From Eudorina sp. 2006-703-Eu-15 (lineage: Eukaryota > Chlorophyta > Chlorophyceae > Chlamydomonadales > Volvocaceae): a stretch of DNA of 64,000 bases. Position 1 is the stretch's first letter; each line of letters opens with the position of its first letter. Location: contig BDSI01000198.1 of assembly GCA_003117195.1 (NCBI GenBank), forward strand, positions 62,001-126,000, given 5' to 3'. Position numbers and translations under genes: made by a program. Under the pieces are notes generated by a model. The model worked only from the letters and a program-made list of their open reading frames with translations, did no database searches and was not told where the DNA came from. Shown piece after piece: positions 35,201-47,979 of the stretch.

Positions 35201-38200
35201 TGTCACCGATGACCCGCGGGGTCCACTGTAACATCGTTGGTGATAAAAGGATAGGGTCTCCGAAGACGATGACGACGTCGATCCTCTTACTAAGCAAACA
35301 AACGAAACCATGTACCTATCGCGGCTGGGGAGGGTCACCAGCTCACCACATGTATCCAGGCGCGTTGCGCGGACTCAGCCCTCCCTTTCCCTCCGCAGCC
35401 ACCCTCCCCCATGTGACACGTTATGCGGGGGCCTTAGTGCCGGCGGCTGCAGGCGCCACGGTGGGACGGGGCCACCGGACTGACTGACTAGCTGGCAGGA
35501 AGCTCGCTGGAGGAGAGCTTTAGGAGGTCAGCTGGAAAGCTTCAGCGGCAGGGGATCCGCGCGCCATGTGCTTGCCACTGGTAGAAACACACTTCCTCCT
35601 TTTTTCACTTGCGCAATCATGGCCCCCTTGCTTTCTTGAAGACGCTTTACGAGATGGTCCAGCAGGACCATGAGATGACGGAGCGAGTGGTGGTCATGAA
35701 CAACTTCCCCACCGCCCTCACCAACACGCTGCTGGGAGGAGACCCGGAGTTGCGGAAACCGGTGAGCGTGGCTGCTGGCTGGGAGGGTCCCGTCGGGATC
35801 CTAGGTCCTGGCGCCCTACGAACGGGCGCGGACTTGACGCATCCATGTTGGGAGGAAGCCTCGCACCGCACCCGGACAGCCTTGAACGCGGGCGTCAGCG
35901 TTGCTGCACCCCGTGGGCGTTGCGGACATCCACAGCCATGGGGTGGTTCATGGGTGTGAGATAGGGGCACCCACATGGCCGTCGGTTTGGCGGGCAGGAG
36001 CGGGCACGGCACCCAACCTGGCATACTGGGCTGGAAGTGACCTGGGTTGTCGTCTGACACCCTGACCGCCAGATCGTGACAACGAAAAATGGGATGCGGT
36101 GGTCATGAATTTGCATTCAAGAGGCAATCACATGCGTCCGCCTGTTCTGCTGGACCTTGTCTGTCTCCGTACCGATGCACGCCGCGCGCAGGCGAAGAAG
36201 AGTGGCGGGGGCCCCAGCAAGAAGAAGGCGGGTTCAGCGGCTGCGGCGGCGGCGGCGGCAGCGGCGGACTCTTCGGCGCCCAACTCAGCCAGTCGCAACG
36301 CCCGCGAACAGATCCAGGACCTGGCCTTCGAAATCCTCTCGGTTGTCCTCGAGGTGGCCCACAAGAGCGAAAAGGTCGGTGCCGGTCAGTCGCCTCCCCG
36401 GGCGCTAGGTGTGCGGGGCGCCGTCAGGTATCTGTTGGATCTCTTTGGTCGGGGGAGCGCCTCCAGCATGATGGGGTGGCATTGGTGTGGCGGCCGCTGC
36501 AGTTGCTTCTGCTGCGGGTGGCCACCAAGGGGAGAAGCCGTCGGCCTGGGGGGAAGGTTGTGGTAAAGTTTAGTTTGATTGACCCTAGAGACATGCCCAG
36601 TAGGTCTGGGCCTCTGGGTGTCTGTCCTCTGAGCGTCGGTTCCCAGGCGCCTGCGTTTCGGTCCCTGCTTCCTACTCCCGCGCGCACAGGTGTGGGAGAC
36701 GGTGGTGGTGTCGGGCATGCTGCCCCGGCTGGTGCAGCACAGCTGCGCCTTCCCCATGAAGCCGCTGCTGCTGGCGGATCTGCTGGGGGCAGTGGCGGCG
36801 GCCTTCAAGGACCACTCGGAGGACATTTCGACGGTGGGGCCGCTGCAGGCCGCCTGTGCGCCTCACCTGCTGCCGCTGCTGCTCCACGAGGACCCCGGGG
36901 TGATGGAGGCGGCGGCCAAGGGGCTGCTGGACATCCTGAAGGACATGAAGCAGTACCGCAGCGACTCCGTGGACGTCGCGGAGGGGGACGACATCCTCAA
37001 GGCGCTCGTGGCCGCGGGGCCGGCCATCGACTCGGTCGCCAAGCTGGCCATGGGACCGGGAGGGCGGGGGGACGCGGCGGCAGGGACGTCCGCAGTCGCG
37101 GAGGACCCGGAGGGCGCGGGAAGGAGCGAAGTGATGGATGTGGATGCGGCGCCGGGACCGTCGTCAGCGGGGGGGAAGGCGGCAGGGCCGCGCGCGCGAG
37201 GGGCCAACGTCATGGATGCGCACGCGCCCGCCGCCTCCGCCGCGGCGGGACGCACCTCGGCGGCGGCTGTGGCGGGAGCGGACTTGGCGGGGACTTCAAC
37301 CGCAGCCGACACCGCGGAGGACCGGGCCATCAGCACCGCCGCTGCCAATGCGGATGCTGCCGCCGCCGCAGAAGCACTGCAGTCAGTGGACGTGACGGCA
37401 ATAGGCCTGGGGCTCATATGTAGAGCGATGCAGTCGTGCATCTCACGGCTACTGCATGGGTCCGACGCGGGGGCCTCGGCCTCGCCCCTCGTAGCCGGAA
37501 GCAGGGACGGCTCCGCAGTGTCGACGGCCTCTTCTCCGCGGCTGGAGGGCGTCGCGAAACCCGCGGCGGATGGCGAGTCTGCGTCTGCAGCTCGCGCGCC
37601 GGCGGTGCTGGAGGTGCTGGAGGGCCCGGTGTTCGAGGCCCTGGAGGCGCTGCTGGAGAGCTGCGAGCTGCTGGGGGGTGCTTGCCTGGAGATGCCCAGC
37701 CATGGGGCCGTGCGGAGACACCTGGCGTGCGCGCTGGCGTACGCCAAGCCCGCCGCGGCGGTGCTCGCGAGTGCGCTGCAGGCGGTTCCGGAGCCCACGC
37801 CCAGCCACAGGAAGCTGCAGCAGCACGCCAGCGAGGTGGTTGGGGTGCTGCAGCGCATCCCGGTGCTGGATGTGGTGCTGTTGCCCAAGGTGGGTGGGCC
37901 CAGGGTGGCGAAAGGGGGGGAGGTGATGCCCTCTTTGCAGCATCGTGCAGGAAGTCGCAAGGGGCCTGGATAGTGGGTGGGGCAGGGCGTACCGTGGGAC
38001 GGCAGACTTTGGGTGGGGCCTGTCACGGAGCTGGGCTGTACCGGTCGTTGGGACACATTGCGGGGTGGGCGCCAACGGGGCCACACACACGGTGGACCAC
38101 CGCGGGTGACGACGGTGGGCATCGCATTGCATCGCTGCGCATGGCGGGGGCGAGCGCGGGGTGGGTGCAGTGACCCGGCTCCGTCACTCGACGTCTGCCG

Positions 38201-40329
38201 TCCTTCGCACCCTGAGTGAGCCCCCGCGTCGTTTGCCCTGCCCCTCCCCTGAGCAGCCCAAGGAGGAGGAGGACGAGGAGACCCTCCCGGCTCCGTCACC
38301 CGGCGCTCCTAGCCGCAAAGGACGTAAGCACGCGCAGCCGAGATGCCGTGGTGTAACGAAAGCCAGCAGGCGTGGACGAGATGCAACTCACGTGTTGGTT
38401 CTGCGGTGTCCTGCTGTGGTCAACGTCGCAGGTGCCGCCGCCGCCGCCACCGCCTGCACGCGGCACGGTCCTGTTCGGCGTCTCACCCCATGCTGCCCAT
38501 CGCGCTCCCTCGCGGCCCTGCATGCAGGTTCCAACGGCAGCAGCAAGAGGCCCTCGCAGGACAACCTGCCGGCGGCTGTTGCAGCCACGCAGCCCGCGCA
38601 GCAACCAAACAAACGCCAGCGCACATCCTCTGTCGCCTCGGCAGCTGCAGCGGCCGAAGCTGGCCCGGGACCCCTCAGCAGCACCCGTTCCGCATCCCTC
38701 GCTCAGCCGCACAACGGCGAGGGTGCGGTGGCGCTCACCCCTCGAGCCTCCGCGCGTGCCGCCTCCGCGGCCGGGGCGGGGCAGTCAACCGACACCAACC
38801 AGACTGCGGCGGCAGCTCCAGCGCGGGGCGCCACGGCAGGGCTCGAGGTCTCGCCGGAAGGTCAGGAGGGCCGAGCTGCAGCACGGAGGGGCCCACCTGC
38901 CGGGCGGTCTGTGCTACCAGCGCCGGCGCCCGCAGGTGCCGGGCCGCTTCCGGAGGACCAGAGAGCTGGCGGGGTGGCGGACCTGCCTGGCAGACGGGAC
39001 GGTCTTCCAGGCGGCGGTGGAGCGGCGGCAGCTGGACCGCTGTCACGGGCCGGGTCGGAGGGTCCGGGGGCTGTCGCAGCTGCGGGCGGCGCGACCACCA
39101 CCGATCCGGTCATGCCTGCGCAGCCTGTCGACGTGGGCGGAGCTGGCGGTCTAGGCCTGCCGTTGCCAACTGCAGTCAAGGCGCCATCGCCGAAAGTTGA
39201 CACGGCGGCGGCACAACTGCCACCCCTCTCGTGCTCCCCGAGTGTGGCGAAGCCGGAGCGGCGGACCAGCCAACGCGCCCTGATGCCCTCCACCACGCAT
39301 TCAGCCTCACAGATGATAGCGGCGGCAGCGGCGGCGACAGGGACAGCGGGAGGAGGTCAGGGAGGCGGAGGCGGCGCCGCCGTCGAAGCGCCCGCGGCCG
39401 CCAAGGGCCGGGTCAACGCTGCCGAGTTCCGGGCTCGCTACCTGGAGATGAAGGCGCAGGTCGCGAGGATGGCGTCCGAGTTGGAGGAGCAGAAGAGGGC
39501 CAGGAATGATGCGGAGACGCGGCAGCGGGAAACCGCCGCGACGTTGGCGACGCGGACGCAGGAATTACAGCAAGCACGGGGGGTAAGCCATTAGGCAGGG
39601 CTTCGAAAGGTCGAGTGCAATATGCCTGCGAAGGCGGTCACACCGGCCGGCTTGCAGTGGGGAGATGAAAGCGCCTTCCGGAGAAATGGGGTCACAGGGA
39701 TTCACGTGTGTGGTTCGACCTGCGCGAAATGGGTGCGTGCGTGGGGGACTCCTGCGGTGGCGCAGCGCGGTACGGTATGCTCTCTACGCGTAATACACGA
39801 AAGTTCCGGCGGTCGGCGGGCTATCCGTGCAGTGTCTATTCAGCAACGCGCGCGCGACTGGGTTGAGCCCCATCGGCGTTGTGGGCCTGTCAAGTCGAGT
39901 GTGGAGTCGGCCCGTGGCGGGGCACCGCACACCAGTGGGCTGGGCGCAGAGTGCACTCCGTCCGCGCTGGGGAGGAGCCCCGCGTCGGAGGCCGACCGAC
40001 CAGGGCCGCGGTGCGTGAGACGCTGCTGAGGGGATGTCTGCCTCATGGTGGTCGCCTGTCTGCAGGAGCTGAGACGGAAGGCCAGGGAGCTGGACGCCAC
40101 GCGGCAGGAGCTGGACACCACGCGGCAGGAGCAAGCGGCGCTGCGGGCGGAGCTGCAGGAGGCCCGCGAGGCCACCAGCGCCGCGAGCGCCGCGGTGGCG
40201 GAGGCGAATGAGGGGCTGCGGGAGCTGGAACTGCTCCGCGCTGAAAACGCGGGCCTCAGGGAGGAGAATGCGAAACTCAACTCCGAGCTGGCGAGCCTGG
40301 CTGACCTCGACGAAGTGCCGATTGCTTGA
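32237..40329 (+). CDS. Large ARM/HEAT-like helical protein with C-terminal coiled coil
   Basis: Phase-checked exons: 32237-32707, 32965-33210, about 33774-34338, 34905-35046, 35642-35761, 36192-36374, 36690-37889, 38257-38323, 38528-39582, 40066-40329. The joint between 33,210 and 33,774 is unresolved; a further exon probably lies there. The first ~900 residues are helical repeats: leucine-rich pairs such as 'IESLWGFTLYAS', 'LLPDYILDHLLDSLARTLG', 'TLYEMVQQDHEMTERVVVMN' and 'LLLADLLGAVAAAFKD'. An Ala/Gly/Pro-rich low-complexity region follows. The end is a heptad coiled coil from 'FRARYLEMKAQVARMASELE' through 'ELDATRQELDTTRQEQAALR' to the stop. Such proteins are scaffolds; no family name is safe. 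ATG 32,237 is preferred over an in-frame ATG at 32,183. Confidence 0.7.
35190..35250 (+). repeat. Short GGGTCC[AG]CTGTAAC repeat in intron
   Basis: Contains GCTGTCACCGATGACCCGCG then GGGTCCACTGTAACA. Near-identical copies occur at 46,609-46,655 and, on the minus strand and diverged, at 61,480-61,530. GACCCGCGGGGTC is self-complementary. It lies in an intron of the ARM-repeat gene. Confidence 0.65.
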
Positions 40330-42173
40330 CCGGCTTGGGCGAACGAGCTGGTCCGGAGGAATGGGGGGCACTGGATCTGGATCTGAAACAGGATGGATGG
40401 GACGAGCACGCGGATGGGAGGGTTGCAGGACTTGGGAGTGCACGTACGACAACGGCGGGAAAGCGCCTCATGCAGCATTAAGCACACACATCTCATTGCG
40501 ACTGGGTCGGGCCGCTCGGATCCATTGAGGTCTTCCCCTGTGTCTGGGCTGTTTCTATCGAACCCCCAACCTCCCCCCGAGGTACTGCAGCGTGTGCGTG
40601 TGCCGAGGTGCTCATTGCGGTCAGACATGTCGGCACACAGAGCGTGCCTACTCCGTGACAGAGAAATGGTGCCACCTGTATTATGGAGCGATCTGATCGG
40701 AACGGTCGACATGGGTTAGCTGGTCTTGAAGCGAAGGTGCTGTAGAGGGCGGGTGCGGCACAGTGCCTTGTTGCGGACACAATTAGTTAGGTCGCTCAGG
40801 TTCACCAACATGCAGGCTGCCTAGCTAGTAGCCCGTTTCCTCGAGTTTGGTGGCAAGTGACCCGGTTTTGGTCAACCTCGTTGGTCTTGTGGGAGCTTGC
40901 TGGGTTTTTGGACCGGTTGCGAAAGGTCGGGATGGTTGATAGGGCTTGCCCGGTTTTGGCTGGAGTGGCCCCAGGATCGCGACAGTCTTGTACATGACGG
41001 CAATCGGTGGTATTACGAGAGGGTTATGGTCACGCATTCATCGACAGCAATGAGAGGAAGGGACGAATCCAGGATGGAGGCGTGGCGATGAGATCGAAAC
41101 GGGTCTGTCGTCGCGGTCGCTGCTCAGCGTGGTGTGGGCAGAACTTGCCACTACTACCGTAACCCTACCTGTACTTGTTTTCGTTTGACTATCGGGCCAA
41201 CCAACCTTGCGGCACATAAATCGATATCAAGTTTGTCTCGCCGCCCTGTGGACTTGGTTTTGATTCCTCAATTACCAAAACCCTTACCCTCAGATCGGCA
41301 TGATTTGATTGGTGTCCCAGTTTCATATAAACAGGTTCGAAGCATGAAATATCCGTTCGCAAACAGGTACATTGAAAAATATCAATGGTTCTGCGTTGGT
41401 TTCACAAAGAAAATTTTGACATGCGTGACGAGATCGATGTTACGGAAGGACCTTTTTCCGACACTCAAGAGACAACGGCGACCCGAATGCCGAGGTCTTA
41501 TCCTTTCATAAATCGAAGTTTCCGTTGGGTGCACACTGCAAGGCCCAGCACGAAAGCAGCTCTTTGGATTGAGCCGTCGGGAAGCGCCGCTTCACCGAAA
41601 GGGCCGGTAGGCCACACGGCCAGATTCTGTGTAAACATTTCATACACATAGTGACTCAAAACATCAAAACTTATAAAATTGAGACACACTTTAATTGCCA
41701 CAGTATCCGATTTCACCTTGAGTTCAGAAACTTGCCTTGAAAAGGTGTTTTTTCGTATTAGCTGCGATTCCACATGGTGCAGAATTTACGCGGCCTTTGC
41801 AGTGGTCGTGTTGCCAGAGGGACAACCCCAGTATGCCATCTACACCATCACTTGACAGGGCGTCGCAAACTCCAGCCTGTGCGACCATCCTATCGCACCG
41901 GGGAAGAGTTATCGCGTCCCACAGCACGGTCTTCGCTCACAGCCGGTGAGGATAGCTGACTAGGGTGTTGATGGGTGGCGCTTGCATAGAACGCCATTCG
42001 CACCGTGCAGATCAAAACGTGTCAGTTACATCAAATGGAGCGACAGCATCTGTGCCTTCAAATTCTGTCTTCTCGTTTGGAAACCTCAATGTCGAAGAGG
42101 TGGGGGCTGCCTGAAATCATCCTGCTGGCCATCTGGAGAAGAAACGTTGAAATCGCTTACAACAAAAATCTTC
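40330..42173. other. Spacer, no confirmed gene
   Basis: 3' UTR of the ARM-repeat gene, then AT-richer DNA. On the minus strand an ATG at 41,638 opens 46 residues beginning 'MFTQNLAVWPTGPFGEAALP' and ending in a stop at 41,498. Composition is protein-like but no family is recognised. The final part is the presumed promoter of the dehydrogenase gene. Confidence 0.35.
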
Positions 42174-45100
42174 ATGCAGGCTTATGACCTGGAGCGGAAT
42201 GACTGGAACTCAACCTCGCTGAGCGTGGTGGTTGTCGGCGCCTCGGGCGACCTGGCCAAGAAGAAGATTTTCCCCGCACTTTTCGCGCTGTACTACGAGG
42301 GTCTATTGCCACCGGTGTGTGTGGCCGGATCTTTCTGTCGGTTCACGCGCGCACAGCAGCCGGTAACGTGACCAACCCCGTGCCGGAACGACACGACGCA
42401 TACGGCATGTTCGAGTCGTTTGCGCACTCGCTCCTCGGTTGATCAATGAAGCCGCCTGGTAACATACGCAGTGTTATGGTGCCCTCAGGAGTTTCACGTG
42501 TTTGGGTTTGCGCGGAGCAAGATGTCAGACGCCGAGTTCCGGGACGTTATTGCGTCCACACTCAGCTGCCGGATTTCCGCCAGGTGGGGCGAAGAGGGCG
42601 ACAATGGCCGTCGGGCAACACTAGGGTTTGCCTGGTTGCGTACGATCAGGAATCCTGCACAGGCTGCCTGACGGGCCATGTGCATCGGTTGGGTCCCACT
42701 GATATCACATGTGAAACAAAAGACGCCAAGAAGACATGGTGTTGGGCTGGTCGAGGTGCCGCTAAGTGAAACGGCCGTTGGGTGGGCCGGGGCGTTCCAT
42801 GCCACCGACTGCTCCCATTCGCCTTGTCGAACTTGTCTGCCGGCGCAGAGAGAAGTGCCAGGAGGCGCAAGCGGAATTCCTGCGGCGCTGCTTCTACAGT
42901 CCGGTGCGTGCGCAGTCCGGTGCCTGGGTGGGGTTCGTGAGGGGAGGGTGAGCAGGCGCAAGCGCTCCACACGCGCGTCGGCGTCTTGGTCCTTGGAGTC
43001 TGTGGTGCCCAGCCACCTTCTCGGACCGGGCAGGGTACGGAGCACGTACACGTGTACTGAATTACCGTGTTTCAGGATTGCCAGCATAAACAACATCGTA
43101 GCGAATGGCGCAGTAGGAAATGCGCCAGCGGCACACCATCAGACTGCTCTCTTCTTACACGGTTGCGGGGCCTCTTGCCGTTTAGGGCCAGTACGACACG
43201 GCTGAGTCGTTCCAGCAGCTCAATCGCCGCATGACCGAGGTGGAGGAGGCCAGCGGCAAGCAGCGGGCGAACCGCATGTTCTTCCTCTCCATCCCGCCCA
43301 ACGTCTTCATCCCGGCGGCGGGTGGGGCGGCGGACTACTGTTCCACCAAGTGAGTAGCGAAGCGAAGCATCCCCCTGGGGTGGGGCGGGGCGGGGCGGGG
43401 CGGGGCTGGCCCTGCGGGGATGGCAGGGGGTAAGGGGGGAATGGCGGTTACACTGAAGTTGTGGGGGGTAGGCGAGCGTATGACCCAGATGCCTGGCCGT
43501 TTTGTACAGTTTGCGACGGGCCGCTAACAAACCCTCTTTGCCGGGACGACGGGCGGCAGTCAGGGGAAGCAGCTCGTGTTCTGTGTGCCTATCAGTCACG
43601 CGTCATGGGCGTGTATGCATTTAGGTAGGCGTCATGCACTCATGGTTGGAAATCGGGGACCCGGCTACTATCAAGTGGGCTGCTCGCAACCATCCTCTCC
43701 CTCCTCGATGTCTACCCATTTTCTATACCCACCTCCCACGTCCTCTCAGGACCGGATGGACACGGGTGATCGTGGAGAAGCCGTTTGGTCGGGACAGCGC
43801 CAGCAGCGCCGCCCTGGGCCGCGGTCTTGCGGCCCACCTGCGGGAGGACCAGATTTACCGCATCGACCACTACCTGGGCAAGGAGCTCATAGAGAACCTC
43901 ACGGTGGGAGAGATCGGGAAACCGGCCGGTGGGGACCGGGAAGCTGGCGGGTGGGTCCTTACGATTGGCCGATGTGAGGAGCTTAGTGTGTGTGCGCATG
44001 TGTGTGCGTGGGGGGGGGGGGTATAGGAAGTTGGTAGCCATATGTGTGTGGGGAGGGGTCCTCCGAGCACAGGGACGTCCAGGTGGGTCATGGGTTCGGG
44101 ATGAGGCACTGGTGGCTGCTGTTGGGCCGCTGTGTCACCGATTGGGTGATCACGAGAGGGTTACGGGGGCTGTGCGCATCATACTGCTGCTCCCAGGTCC
44201 AGCAGAGACCTGCAGGATTTCGCCGTGGTTGGGTGCTTCATGTCACGGGCCCTCAGCTTGACGCGGTTGTGGGGATGTCGTGCAGAGCCTTGCCCAGCAG
44301 CGGCGTGTCCCCACTGTCTCACCGTTGTCGGTGCGCTGACGGCTGTGCAGGTGCTGCGCTTCAGCAACCTGGTGTTTGAGCCGCTCTGGTCCCGGCAGTA
44401 CATCCGGAATGTGCAGGTGGGTCCCCCGGTTGAGTGAAGGGGTCGAGTCGGGCGGTGTGTGTTTGATGACAAGCCCGCCGGGTTGTGTGTGTGTGGGAGG
44501 GGGTTGGGGTGGAGCGGTGCAAAGACGCATCGGTGGTTATCAGTTTGGTACTGCTATGCGGTTTCAGTGACATCAGGGGGGGTCGGGCGGTGACATCGAC
44601 GATGCGGGATGTCAGGACCGAGGACGCTTGCCCGAGGACGCGACCAGCAATTGTATCTCGTGTGAATTCTGGACAAGTTTGCAAGCGTTGGGAGTGTTTG
44701 GCATTGGTTGGTTGAGTGATGGATCACAGCTGGCCGCGAGAGGCCACGTTACGCCAGCAGTCATTGACAGGACCGACCCGGTGATCCCTGAGGCGTGCGG
44801 GATTGTGATTCGCTCGCTGTGCAGATCGTCTTCAGCGAGAACTTCGGTACGGAGGGCCGCGGCGGGTATTTCGACCAGTACGGCATCATGCGCGACGTGA
44901 TCCAGAATCACCTGCTGCAGATCCTGGCGCTGTTCGCCATGGAACCTCCGGTGCGTGGCTGGGGGGCTGGGTGGGTGGGTGGGTGATGGTGGGCGGGTGG
45001 GTGGGTGGCTGGGATGCCGGACCCGGGTTGGAGGTCCAGAAGTCCAGAAGTCCCGACCAGACCAGTGCACGGTGATGGCTACTGCTCAGCTCCCCAGCCC

Positions 45101-47979
45101 CGGGAAGGGAAAGGGAAGGCGGTGATGTGGAGCCGCTCTTCACCCGCCGGGGGGGGGGAGGGGGGCAGTGGGCACCTGGTGACCGCGGTAGGATGAGAGT
45201 GAATGGTAGGGCTGTAGGGGCTAGCAAGGGAGCCAATGGCAGGGGTCGAGGCGAGACCTCATCCTGCGCTGTGCGAGGGTGGGGGCAAGGGGCGTGCAGT
45301 CTGGATACCTTCTGACGGACCTGGAGCGCGGCCACGCGAGCTTGCAAGTGCACCCTCTGTCTGTGTGCCAGCCCCGGTCTCTGTGCTAGCCAAGTCCCTG
45401 ACAAACGGCTGGAATGCGCGGAATGGAATCGGTCACGGACCCCTCTACTGCCCAGATCTGCACAGGCCACACCACACTTGATGTCTGTTGATCCCATTGG
45501 TTTGAAATGTTTTCCTCTCCTTGGTTTCCTGGGCCCACTCCCGCCCGGGCGACAGGCACTATCTATCGTCAATAGCCCAACCAATGGCTAGGTCCCTGCT
45601 GCCTTCCCTGCTCCTCTCGTGTCCCCTCCCGCCGCCTGCAGGTGAACCTGGCCGCGGAGGACATCCGCAACGAGAAGGTTAAGGTGCTCCGCTCCATGCG
45701 GCCGGTGCAGCTCGAAGACTGCGTGCTGGGGCAGTACCGCTCCCGGGTGCACGGCGGGCGCACACTGCCCGGATACCTGGATGACAAGACGGTGCCGCCG
45801 GTAAGGGAGGGGCAGGTCTTCAGGATTGGGAGGGGGGAGGATTGGACAGGCAGGGAGGCCCATGGGCTCGTGGTAACATTAACGTACAGCTCAGTACAGT
45901 ACAGTACAGTACGGCAACAACTGCGTCCTGAGTGCTGCACTGCACTGCACTGCGGGGCGGCGCGTCGCTGACCGCCTCAGGCTCTCAACGTCGCGCTGAT
46001 ACATCCTTCCACCCTCGCACCTTGTTATGCCGTGCGGCTGGCCTCCCCCCCGGCCTGGGATGGCCCCACCCGCAGGGGAGCCTGACCCCGACCTTCGCCG
46101 CGTGCGCCATGTTCATCAACAACGCCCGCTGGGACGGGGTGCCCTTCCTGCTCAAGGCCGGAAAGGCGCTGCACACCCGCCGGGCCGAGATCCGGGTGCA
46201 GTTCAGGTGGGCGCGGAGGCAGCGCGGCGGCGATGGGAGGGAGGATGGTTGGGGGGCAGGGCAGCCGGCCGGCCGTAAACACTATACTTGTTCAACAAAC
46301 GAGGTTCCCATCACTGGTAGCTTCGGATGTGGAGTGCAACGGGAGGCAAGGAACCTGTGCCACCATGGCGACGGCATGCAGCCGAAGAGACGGAACGGCC
46401 GGTGGTGGCGTACCGTGCCAATGCCCCTCACGGCTGTTGCCCCGCACGCGCCCATCTTGGCCCCTCCTCCAGGCACGTCCCCGGCAACCTGTACAAGCAC
46501 AAGTTCGGTCCCGACCTGGACAGCGCCACCAACGAGCTGGTCATCCGCATCCAGCCCAAGGAGGCCATCTACCTCAAAATCAACAATAAGGTGAGGAAGC
46601 CTCGGCTGTCGCCGTTGGCTGTCACCGATGACCCGCGGGGTCCGCTGTAACAAATAATAAGATGGGGGCACCGGCCGAAGGGCGGTCGGCCCGGGGCGGG
46701 GTCGGGCGCGGGAGAAGGGGGGCGATAAGATATAGTGGAAGGGATGTGGGCGCTGCACGGGTAAACTTGTGGCCGCGCGACCTTAATGATTTGGATCCCC
46801 AAGGAAAAGGTGAGTTTCCCATCCCGCGTGATGAGGAATGGACACCCGCTCGCTCCTCGCGGGCCGAGAGGATCGGCTGCCCTGGCTTCACCGGGCCGGT
46901 ATCGCATATCTCTCTGGTTGGGCACCACGCACTCGTAATAATGGACGCATAGCCAGTCCACGGGCTGGGCTCGTTGCGTTTCCGGAGCATTGCCAGTTTC
47001 CGTGGTCATGAAAGGCAACGCAGGGAGGACTCCAGCGCCCTGACCCTTCCAGACCACCCGCAACTTCTCCCGCGCCAGGTCCCCGGGCTAGGCCTGCAGC
47101 TGGACACCACCCGCCTGGACCTGCAGTACCAGAGCGCCTTCAATCAGAAGGAGCTGCCGGACGCGTATGAGAGGCTGCTGCTGGATGTGGTGAACGGTAG
47201 GGAGGGCTGGCTGCCTGGGTTGCCTCGGGCGCGCTGAGGTGGGGGGCGCTGCGCAGATATCAGCTGCTGCGGTATGTCGTCTTGTGTTTTTTGACTCCCC
47301 GCATACGCCACCACGTAGATGTTGCGTGCTGCACACGGAATCAGTGCTGGTTCGCTGGAGACTGGCGTGTTCTGCGTCGCATTGCGAGGATGGGGGGGGG
47401 GGAAACGCGGGATGCGTGGACCACGGCCCCTCATGCCCGGAGCCCGCCCACCCCGCACCTCACACCTCAGGCGACAAACGGTTGTTCATCCGGTACGATG
47501 AGCTGGAGGCCGCCTGGGACCTCTTCACGCCCGTGTTGCACGAGATGGAGAGCCGCAAGGTGCGCGTGCGTGTGGACGTGTCCGCGTGTGAGGGAGGCGC
47601 AGGAGCAGCAACGGCAGCTGTCTCGCCCATCTGCGGAGGCCGCAGGCGCCCGTGTCTTGGTGTGCGGGTACTGTCCGTGAAGGATACGGTACAACAAAGC
47701 CATAAACCAGAACCCGAATTTTGGCTACGGTAGCCACCACGGTTAGTTGTGGGGCAAAAAACGGGTGAGGTGGGTAGCCTGCGTCGTGCTCCATCCTGAG
47801 GCCGTACACGCCTTCGCACTCACCGGATGCGTCCTGATCCCGCGCCATCTCTTTCGGGGACACAGGTCGCGCCGGAGTTGTACCCGTACGGCAGCCGCGG
47901 GCCGGTGGGTGCGCACTACCTGGCCGCCAAGTACAACGTGCGGTGGGGGGACCTGGCGAACGACGAAGCGGACGAGTAG
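42174..47979 (+). CDS. G6PD: Glucose-6-phosphate 1-dehydrogenase
   Basis: Thirteen exons: 42174-42314, 42489-42583, 42849-42903, 43186-43349, 43750-43903, 44351-44416, 44825-44950, 45642-45800, 46076-46206, 46473-46590, 47079-47196, 47471-47559, 47866-47979. Frame is kept; 509 residues, normal for the family. The N-terminal Rossmann motif is '[18 protein letters not shown]'. '[10 protein letters not shown]' and the active-site block '[10 protein letters not shown]' are intact. '[15 protein letters not shown]' and '[12 protein letters not shown]' are further conserved blocks. The enzyme makes NADPH and 6-phosphogluconolactone in the oxidative pentose phosphate pathway. ATG 42,174 lies ~18 residues before the conserved core, so the form shown has no leader and would be cytosolic. 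The same frame stays open to 41,982, so a longer leader is possible. Confidence 0.96.
43376..43412. repeat. (GGGGC)n G-rich run in G6PD intron 4
   Basis: About six GGGGC-type units with only minor variation, on the coding strand of the transcript. Four or more G-runs in close spacing can form a G-quadruplex; that consequence is inferred. Confidence 0.75.
45885..45955. repeat. Two pentanucleotide runs in G6PD intron 8
   Basis: A (CAGTA)n/(GTACA)n run of about five units lies at 45,890-45,913 and a (CTGCA)n run of about four units at 45,933-45,953. They are different motifs of the same period, separated by about 20 bases. Confidence 0.75.
46609..46655 (+). repeat. Short GGGTCC[AG]CTGTAAC repeat in G6PD intron 10
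   Basis: GGCTGTCACCGATGACCCGC followed by GGGGTCCGCTGTAACA, then an A/T-rich tail. It begins only ~19 bases after the splice donor of exon 10. It matches the copy at 35,200 nearly perfectly over about 35 bases. Confidence 0.7.

Noticed and set aside
36863..38299. 478-residue minus-strand open frame
   Set aside because: Shadow of the GC-rich exons of the ARM-repeat gene, which have phase-consistent splice sites and helical repeats.
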